Shown: in pieces, positions 59,344 to 64,000 of the stretch
Position numbering within the stretch: position 1 is the stretch's first letter
How the letters are laid out: every line of letters starts with the position of its first letter
DNA from: Neobacillus sp. DY30
Lineage (GTDB): Bacteria > Bacillota > Bacilli > Bacillales > Cytobacillaceae
DNA: 64,000 nt
Reading direction: 5' to 3'
Assembly: GCF_030123065.1 (NCBI RefSeq)
Contig: NZ_CP126093.1
Location: forward strand, 5,896,001 to 5,960,000
Translations under genes and position numbers: made by a program
The notes under the pieces: generated by a model
The model's input: only the letters and a program-made list of their open reading frames with translations
The model's database searches: none
Told to the model about the DNA's origin: nothing

Positions 59344-60222
59344 CTATTTAAAAATACTCTCAAACATTTCTACCACAAAGAACTTAACTTTAACTGGCTC
59401 TTCGTCTTCCGCCGTATAAACTGGAGCTTCTTTTGCCTTCTCTGATTTCTTTTTCACTACTGTTTGTTTTTCCTCTACTTCTGCCTCAACCGGCTCTTCT
59501 ACTTTAACTTGCTTTTTTACCACAACTTGCTCTACTTCTTCAACTTCTACTTCTTCGTCGAACTGCTCTTCAACTTCAATCTGCCCTTTCTTAGTATCCA
59601 CATTTGCAATAGGATTCGTTACTTCCGCTTCTGCCTTTTCTAGTTCTTGCGCTGCTTCTGCTACTTGGTCTTCCTTTTCAGCTGCATAAGCTTTATCTTC
59701 AAAACCATCACTTTGAACCGCTACTCCATTAGAGAAATCCAAGAAACATAATGGCGGATAAAGTACGCACCACCAGTTAGCGCCTGTCCCTTCGCCCAAT
59801 GTAATTAAAATCGCCTGGTACTCACCTGCTGGATATAGAAACTCACCATACAATTTCGTTGGAAACTGAACTTTCCCAAACTCTACTTTAACATTTTGAG
59901 TCGACCCTTGCTCTGCAACAACCTTTTCAGCGATTGCTTGAACTTCTGGAAGCTTTGAGTTAATCACTGTTTTTGCTTTATCCAAAGACGTTAGATCCTG
60001 AACCCACACCGTAATTTGTGAATTTACTGCGTCACGGACCTTACGTTTAATCTCCTGATCCTGGGCACTATCACTATTTGCTAGAATTCGAAGACGAATC
60101 GCCTCTGCTGGAATCACAATCGAATCCTTGGCCACCGCTTCTGTTTTCGGCATATATAAGTTTAAAATCGTTCCTAACGATAAAATGATTAAATAAGACC
60201 ACACTAATACTTTACTGTTCAT
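59344..60222 (-). CDS. spoIIR: Stage II sporulation protein R with acidic/basic insertion
   Basis: About 292 residues against 224 in B. subtilis. The conserved body is present: IVIPAEAIRLRILANSDSAQDQEIKRKVRDAV, then GANWWCVLYPPLCFLDFSNG. SpoIIR is secreted from the forespore and triggers SpoIIGA to process pro-sigma-E in the mother cell. Between LDFSNG and the terminal VKFFVVEMFESIF there is a Glu/Val/Lys-rich low-complexity segment of roughly 110 residues. The ATG at 60222 gives the normal N-terminal signal-anchor. Confidence 0.94.
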   Translation of the reverse strand: MNSKVLVWSYLIILSLGTILNLYMPKTEAVAKDSIVIPAEAIRLRILANSDSAQDQEIKRKVRDAVNSQITVWVQDLTSLDKAKTVINSKLPEVQAIAEKVVAEQGSTQNVKVEFGKVQFPTKLYGEFLYPAGEYQAILITLGEGTGANWWCVLYPPLCFLDFSNGVAVQSDGFEDKAYAAEKEDQVAEAAQELEKAEAEVTNPIANVDTKKGQIEVEEQFDEEVEVEEVEQVVVKKQVKVEEPVEAEVEEKQTVVKKKSEKAKEAPVYTAEDEEPVKVKFFVVEMFESIFK

Positions 60223-60249
60223 ATTCCCGCACCATCCCTTCACTATCCT

Positions 60250-60279
60250 CATTGTGGACAAATGCAAAGAATCTTAAAC
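60250..60279 (-). promoter_or_regulatory. Candidate sigma-F promoter of spoIIR
   Basis: Minus strand: GTTTA, 15-bp spacer, GTCCACAATG. Six of eight defined -10 positions match GGNRANAHTR. spoIIR is sigma-F dependent in B. subtilis. Confidence 0.5.
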
Positions 60280-60319
60280 TAGTAAATTTAAAAAAACTAG
60301 ATTTCTTTTCATGGAAAGA

Positions 60320-60350
60320 AAAAAATAAAACCCGCTGCTCAGAGCGGGTT
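60320..60350 (-). terminator. Terminator of the SASP gene
   Basis: AACCCGCT/AGCGGGTT, 8-bp perfect stem, with a T-rich tail on the minus strand. Confidence 0.85.
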
Positions 60351-60360
60351 ATTATTTGTA

Positions 60361-60564
60361 TTAACGGAAAGATCCGCCTAATTGCTGCTCAGCCATACTC
60401 ACTAAACGCTTTGTGATTTCGCCCCCGACAGATCCATTAGCGCGTGAAGATGTATCGGCTCCAAGCTGTACTCCAAATTCTTGTGCAATTTCATACTTCA
60501 TTTGTTCAAGTGCCTGTTCTACTCCTGAAACCAAAAGCTGATTGCTGTTGTTGCTTCTTGCCAT
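60361..60564 (-). CDS. Alpha/beta-type small acid-soluble spore protein
   Basis: A 67-residue SASP that coats spore DNA. Hallmarks: the GPR protease site EFGVQLGAD (about 29-37) and the C-terminal RANGSVGGEITKRLVSMAEQQL. A sigma-G promoter precedes it. Confidence 0.96.
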   Translation of the reverse strand: MARSNNSNQLLVSGVEQALEQMKYEIAQEFGVQLGADTSSRANGSVGGEITKRLVSMAEQQLGGSFR

Positions 60565-60602
60565 TTTGTATCATCTCCTATAGTGTAATTGTTTTACACT
60601 TA

Positions 60603-60632
60603 TAGTTTGGAAGCGGATAGCTTAGATTATTC
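60603..60632 (-). promoter_or_regulatory. Sigma-G promoter of the SASP gene
   Basis: Minus strand: GAATA, 18-bp spacer, CAAACTA; one mismatch to GHATR-N18-CATNHTA. Confidence 0.75.
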
Positions 60633-60727
60633 GTAATATCAACTTGGTAAGTTTTGGATTCATAGCCTTTAGAAAAGAATGCAAACTAACAGAGATGTTG
60701 GCATCTTTTTTAGAAGGTGGTGAAAAC

Positions 60728-60853
60728 ATGTCTAAACAGAAGAATAAAAAAGTGCAGCATAATCCTGCTATGCCAAAAACAGATGTGGAATTTGCGCATA
60801 CAGGACTTGAAAAAGTTGCATTAAAAGCTCAGGAACGACAACACAATAAGTAA
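60728..60853 (+). CDS. 41-residue hydrophilic protein
   Basis: A small, basic peptide (MSKQKNKK start, QERQHNK end) with a central PAMPKTDVEFAHTGLEKVALKA. AGAAGGTGGTG lies before the ATG at 60728. No membrane or signal segment. It resembles in size and composition the minor spore proteins of Bacillus, but I cannot assign it to a family. It is divergent from the SASP gene. Confidence 0.7.
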   Translation: MSKQKNKKVQHNPAMPKTDVEFAHTGLEKVALKAQERQHNK

Positions 60854-60932
60854 TCACCAAAAATGCGATGCTTCGATTACGAAGGATCGCTTTTTTCAAG
60901 AGGCTTTGTTTTTCTTACCCAAAAATGCTTAT

Positions 60933-61085
60933 GAAGGACTAATCTCTCTAGGGACTCTCCTGATTTGTCCTTCATCAACCTTGTGAAGGACTAATCTCCC
61001 TCGGAACTCTCCTGATTTGTCCTTCATCAACCTTATGAAAGACTAATCTTTCTAGAGACTCTCCTGATTTACCTTCATCAACCTT
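60933..61085. repeat. 52-bp tandem array downstream of prmC
   Basis: GAAGGACTAATC (or GAAAGACTAATC) starts at 60933, 60985 and 61037, exactly 52 bp apart. Each unit ends with GATTTGTCCTTC, the near complement of its own start, so every unit can form a hairpin with an ACTCTCC-type loop. Confidence 0.88.
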
Positions 61086-61110
61086 TTAGAAATTCAACAA
61101 AGCTTCCCAA

Positions 61111-61145
61111 TAAAAAAACAGAGCAATTCGTTTAGAATCACTCTG
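61111..61145 (-). terminator. Terminator of prmC
   Basis: CAGAG-TG-ATTC/GAAT-TG-CTCTG-type stem with internal mismatches and TTTTTTT on the minus strand; overlaps the stop codon. Confidence 0.65.
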
Positions 61146-61983
61146 CCTCGATTTCCGCAAACACCATCCGGTCCTTACCGTTAATATCATTCAGAACTTC
61201 TACTTTCACATTCGCAAACGCATTTTTAAAAAGGTCGGCTACCGCCTCCCCCTGACCGGCCCCAATTTCAAAGCCAACCAGCGCGCTTGGAGCTATCACT
61301 TCGGGCAGCTCCACCATAAAGCGGCGGTAAAAATCGAGTCCATCCTCGCCCGCAAACAGTGCGCGGTGCGGCTCATGCTCGGTTACTACTTCAGACATGG
61401 TTTCTATATCACTAACTGGGATATACGGCGGGTTTGAAATGACCACATCGAACTTTTGCCCACGGAATGGCTGCAGTAAGTCCCCTTGAACGAAGGTAAC
61501 CTCAGCACCTAACACGCCGGCATTTTCTCGAGCTACCTTCAATGACTCTTCTGCAATATCCGAGGCATACACCGATAATGAAGGCTGCTCAAGTTTGAGG
61601 CTAATTGCAATCGCCCCGCTGCCCGTTCCAATGTCGACAACCTTTAATTCACGCTTATTGATACGTTTTAATGTTTCATAAACAAGCTCTTCAGTTTCTG
61701 GCCGCGGAATCAGAACCTCTTCATTGACGATAAACTTCCGGCCATAGAACTCCTCTGAGCCGATGATGTATTGTACCGGCGTCCCCTTTACATGTTCATG
61801 GACCGCTTTTTCAAACACTTCCCATTGGGCCTGCGGCAGGTCATCACGGACATTCGCAAATAGCTGTGCCCGCGACATACCAGTGAAATGACGCAGCAGC
61901 AGCTCGCCGGCGTTTTCATCCCTATTTGCTTTTTTTAAAAAAGAAGAAGCCCATTGCAGAGCTTCATACACTTTCTTACTCAT
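61138..61983 (-). CDS. prmC: Release factor glutamine methyltransferase
   Basis: A 281-residue methyltransferase that modifies the GGQ glutamine of release factors. SAM motif VVDIGTGSGAIAISL (about 115-129) and catalytic NPPYI (about 187). The ATG at 61983 overlaps the end of prfA, its substrate gene, by 8 bp. Confidence 0.97.
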   Translation of the reverse strand: MSKKVYEALQWASSFLKKANRDENAGELLLRHFTGMSRAQLFANVRDDLPQAQWEVFEKAVHEHVKGTPVQYIIGSEEFYGRKFIVNEEVLIPRPETEELVYETLKRINKRELKVVDIGTGSGAIAISLKLEQPSLSVYASDIAEESLKVARENAGVLGAEVTFVQGDLLQPFRGQKFDVVISNPPYIPVSDIETMSEVVTEHEPHRALFAGEDGLDFYRRFMVELPEVIAPSALVGFEIGAGQGEAVADLFKNAFANVKVEVLNDINGKDRMVFAEIEAE

Positions 61984-63049
61984 CTGAACCACTTTCAAGC
62001 TTGCTCGTTTGATCTTCTAGCGTTAATGCGTCGATGATTTCATCAAGCTTACCTTCGATGATTTGATCAAGCTTTTGAAGAGTTAAGCCGATACGGTGGT
62101 CTGTCACACGGTTTTGCGGGAAGTTGTAAGTACGAATACGTTCAGAACGGTCACCTGTACCAACCGCAGATTTACGGACCTGATCATACTCTGCCTGTGC
62201 TTCCTGCTGAAACTTGTCATAGACACGCGCACGTAATACCTTCATCGCTTTGTCTTTGTTTTTATGCTGAGATTTTTCATCCTGGATAGATACCACGATA
62301 CCAGTCGGAATATGCGTTAAACGAACGGCTGACATCGTTGTATTAACCGACTGTCCGCCGGCGCCGCTTGAAGCAAACGCATCAAAACGGATATCCTTAT
62401 CATGAATTTCTACTTCAACATCTTCTGCCTCTGGTAAGCAAACAACGGTAGCCGTTGAAGTATGAATGCGTCCGCCTGATTCTGTTTCCGGTACACGTTG
62501 AACACGGTGGGCGCCATTTTCAAATTTCAATTTGGAATAGGCACCTTGACCATTGATCATAAAGCTGATTTCTTTGTAACCACCAAGACCTGTTGGGTTG
62601 GCATCAATTAATTCCGTTTTCCAGCCCTGCGCTTCTGCATAACGGCTGTACATACGGTAAAGCGTACCAGCAAATAACGCAGCTTCCTCGCCGCCTGCTG
62701 CTCCGCGGATTTCAAAGATAACGTTTTTGTCATCATTCGGATCCTTCGGAATCATCAGGAACTTCATTTTTGCTTCTAGTTCCTCGATTTGCTTTTCAAG
62801 CTCATTGACTTCTTCTTTGACCATTTCACGCATTTCGTTGTCGAGTTTCTCCTCAAGCATTGCCTTGGCATCCTTGAGTTGTTCGCGAACCTCTTTGTAT
62901 TCACGATACGTTTGTACAGTCTCTTGTATATCAGATTGTTCTTTTGAATATTCACGAAGTTTTTTTGAATCATTAATAATGGTCGGATCGCTCAAAAGTT
63001 CATTTAGTCTCTCATAGCGATCTTCAACGGATTGAAGACGATCAAACAC
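61976..63049 (-). CDS. prfA: Peptide chain release factor 1
   Basis: A 357-residue factor reading UAA and UAG. GGQ is in SGAGGQSVNTTMSAVRL (about 230-246). GTG start after AGAGGTG, as often seen for prfA. Coupled to prmC. Confidence 0.98.
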   Translation of the reverse strand: MFDRLQSVEDRYERLNELLSDPTIINDSKKLREYSKEQSDIQETVQTYREYKEVREQLKDAKAMLEEKLDNEMREMVKEEVNELEKQIEELEAKMKFLMIPKDPNDDKNVIFEIRGAAGGEEAALFAGTLYRMYSRYAEAQGWKTELIDANPTGLGGYKEISFMINGQGAYSKLKFENGAHRVQRVPETESGGRIHTSTATVVCLPEAEDVEVEIHDKDIRFDAFASSGAGGQSVNTTMSAVRLTHIPTGIVVSIQDEKSQHKNKDKAMKVLRARVYDKFQQEAQAEYDQVRKSAVGTGDRSERIRTYNFPQNRVTDHRIGLTLQKLDQIIEGKLDEIIDALTLEDQTSKLESGSDE

Positions 63050-63167
63050 AGTTATTCACCTCTATTTTTGTCCATAACATTCTAATTATAGTATAGGTGA
63101 AAACCCCCGTCAAAACCAAATTCATCCGGAAAAAAATTCAGACGGTGGTTTGGAGGCACATAAACGA

Positions 63168-63197
63168 AAAAAACATGCCCTGAAGCCAGAGCATGTT
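63168..63197 (-). terminator. Terminator of the YhcN-type gene
   Basis: AACATGC/GCATGTT stem followed by TTTTTTT on the minus strand. Confidence 0.8.
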
Positions 63198-63651
63198 ATC
63201 GTTCTCTTATGTCGAAGGAATAACGCGGCAGTGCTTGTACAAGTTTTTGGCGAAGGCGATCGATCGCCTTATCGCGTTCTTTGCCATTAAGACTTCCCCG
63301 AGTATCAACGGTTACAGTCATACGATCCCCTGCATTATTAATCCAAATGGATTCGGATCTAAACTCATGGGTGCCATTTACAACGTCTCTCGCAACGTCT
63401 ATATCCCTTCCGAAATCATTTCTGTTCGAGGCATCATTCAAGCCCGTTCCTGTCAAATTGAGGAAGTTTGGATTTTGGTCAGACATTGGACCCATGTCAC
63501 GGTCTGGCATTTTATTAGCCCTGTTGGCCATATAATTCGGGTTCATCGTGTCTTTACGCAAGTCGTAGGCGGTATTGTTCGTGTCGTTTCCTTTCATACA
63601 AGCCGTCAGCATGAGAACAGAAAACAACGAAGGAATTATCCACTTTTTCAA
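63196..63651 (-). CDS. YhcN/YlaJ family sporulation lipoprotein
   Basis: A 151-residue lipoprotein (lipobox MLTAC, Cys 18). The middle is Asn/Asp/Met/Arg-rich and the C-terminal half matches the YhcN/YlaJ fold (DIDVARDVVNGTHEFRSESIWINNAGDRMTVTVDT, then RQKLVQALPRYSFDIRER). Members are found in the spore inner membrane. TTG start with GGAGGTG eight bases upstream. Confidence 0.87.
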   Translation of the reverse strand: MKKWIIPSLFSVLMLTACMKGNDTNNTAYDLRKDTMNPNYMANRANKMPDRDMGPMSDQNPNFLNLTGTGLNDASNRNDFGRDIDVARDVVNGTHEFRSESIWINNAGDRMTVTVDTRGSLNGKERDKAIDRLRQKLVQALPRYSFDIRER

Positions 63652-63724
63652 CGCTTACACCTCCTACAACTATCTTTCCCAAGCACCTGAAGGAACGTCC
63701 TAGTAAGATTATGCCAAATAAAAA

Positions 63725-63754
63725 AAGTGCAAGAAGGCAGTGCCTCTTACACTT
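63725..63754 (-). terminator. Terminator of tdk
   Basis: AAGTGTAAGAGGCA/TGCCTTCTTGCACTT stem with TTTTTT on the minus strand. Confidence 0.82.
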
Positions 63755-64000
63755 TATTTTACCAAAGGTTCTTGCGTTCGGTAGGATGCAGTTTTAGGTA
63801 CTTCATGATGATGACGGCAGCGCGGCTCATAGGCTTCTGAAGCACCGACTAAAATCACAGGATCATGATAAGAAGCGGGTCTTCCATCAATTAAGCGCTG
63901 TGTCCGGCTTGACGGTGATCCACATACACTGCAGACAGCTTGAAGCTTTGTTACCGTTTCAGCAACCGCCATCAATGCCGGCATTTGCCCAAAAGGTTCG
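63754..64000 (-). CDS. tdk: Thymidine kinase, C-terminal part (runs off the window)
   Basis: The last 80 or so residues of a type II thymidine kinase: FGQMPALMAVAETVTKL, zinc-site CSVCG and the CRHHH pair, and the substrate loop VGASEAYEPRCR. The 5' end lies beyond position 64000. Neighbour prfA downstream matches B. subtilis. Confidence 0.96.
   Translation of the reverse strand, partial: EPFGQMPALMAVAETVTKLQAVCSVCGSPSSRTQRLIDGRPASYHDPVILVGASEAYEPRCRHHHEVPKTASYRTQEPLVK

Overview
This window is a stretch of chromosome from a spore-forming, moderately low-GC member of the Bacillaceae. The gene order from tdk through prfA, prmC, spoIIR, ywlC, mntP, ywlE, rpiB, ywlG, glyA and upp to the atp operon is the same as in Bacillus subtilis. 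The sigma-B locus, by contrast, has the Bacillus cereus arrangement (rsbV-rsbW-sigB-rsbY next to a dps-like gene). An 11-gene nuo operon, long alanine/lysine expansions and many intergenic repeats suggest a Neobacillus-like species, but the species cannot be fixed from this sequence alone. No rRNA, tRNA, prophage, complete insertion sequence or CRISPR array was seen.

Positions 1-13.9 kb form a general-stress island. The sigB operon and its phosphatase rsbY are surrounded by small stress genes: dps, a CorA-type transporter, two related mini-membrane proteins, yteA-like, an AI-2E family exporter, a gsiB-like KGG-repeat protein, a TrkA-C membrane protein, a mechanosensitive-type channel, two divergent paralogous lipoproteins, csbD and a YflT-like protein. 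I can read nine good sigma-B promoters (GTTTNN, 13-15 bp, GGGWAW) and one weak one here. Several small genes in this island are shorter than 60 codons.

Positions 14.0-24.8 kb hold nuoABCDHIJKLMN on the minus strand, the proton-pumping core of complex I without the NADH-input module. NuoC carries a roughly 300-residue Ala/Lys/Glu extension. About 1.1 kb upstream of nuoA is non-coding and holds the nuo promoter, a 150-bp multi-hairpin element and a duplicated minisatellite module.

Positions 25.9-36.4 kb carry a HAD phosphatase, a YitT-family protein and a fructosamine (frl) regulon: regulator FrlR, a frameshifted FrlC epimerase, two FrlB-type deglycases, kinase FrlD and the ABC importer FrlMNO without its ATPase. 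Four AT-rich operator-like palindromes overlap or abut strong sigma-A promoters. Positions 36.4-40.7 kb hold a spore-germination receptor operon (B-A-C order plus a 54-residue membrane protein).

Positions 40.8-48.2 kb are the F1Fo ATP synthase operon (atpZ-I-B-E-F-H-A-G-D-C), followed upstream by a Vpr-like subtilase, upp, glyA with PurR boxes, ywlG, rpiB, ywlE and mntP. A plus-strand pair encodes an acidic LPNTA-anchored surface protein and its own class D sortase. The end of the window has ywlC with a dense DnaA-box cluster, a GNAT gene, spoIIR, an alpha/beta SASP gene, prmC, prfA, a YhcN-type lipoprotein gene and the 3' end of tdk.

The least explained signal is in the intergenic DNA. Five tandem arrays of unrelated sequence have exact periods of 20, 21, 52, 53 and 52 bp, close to two or five helical turns. 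All lie just 3' of minus-strand genes. A separate family built around GTGACAGGCAC sits inside the nuo, atp and sigB operons.
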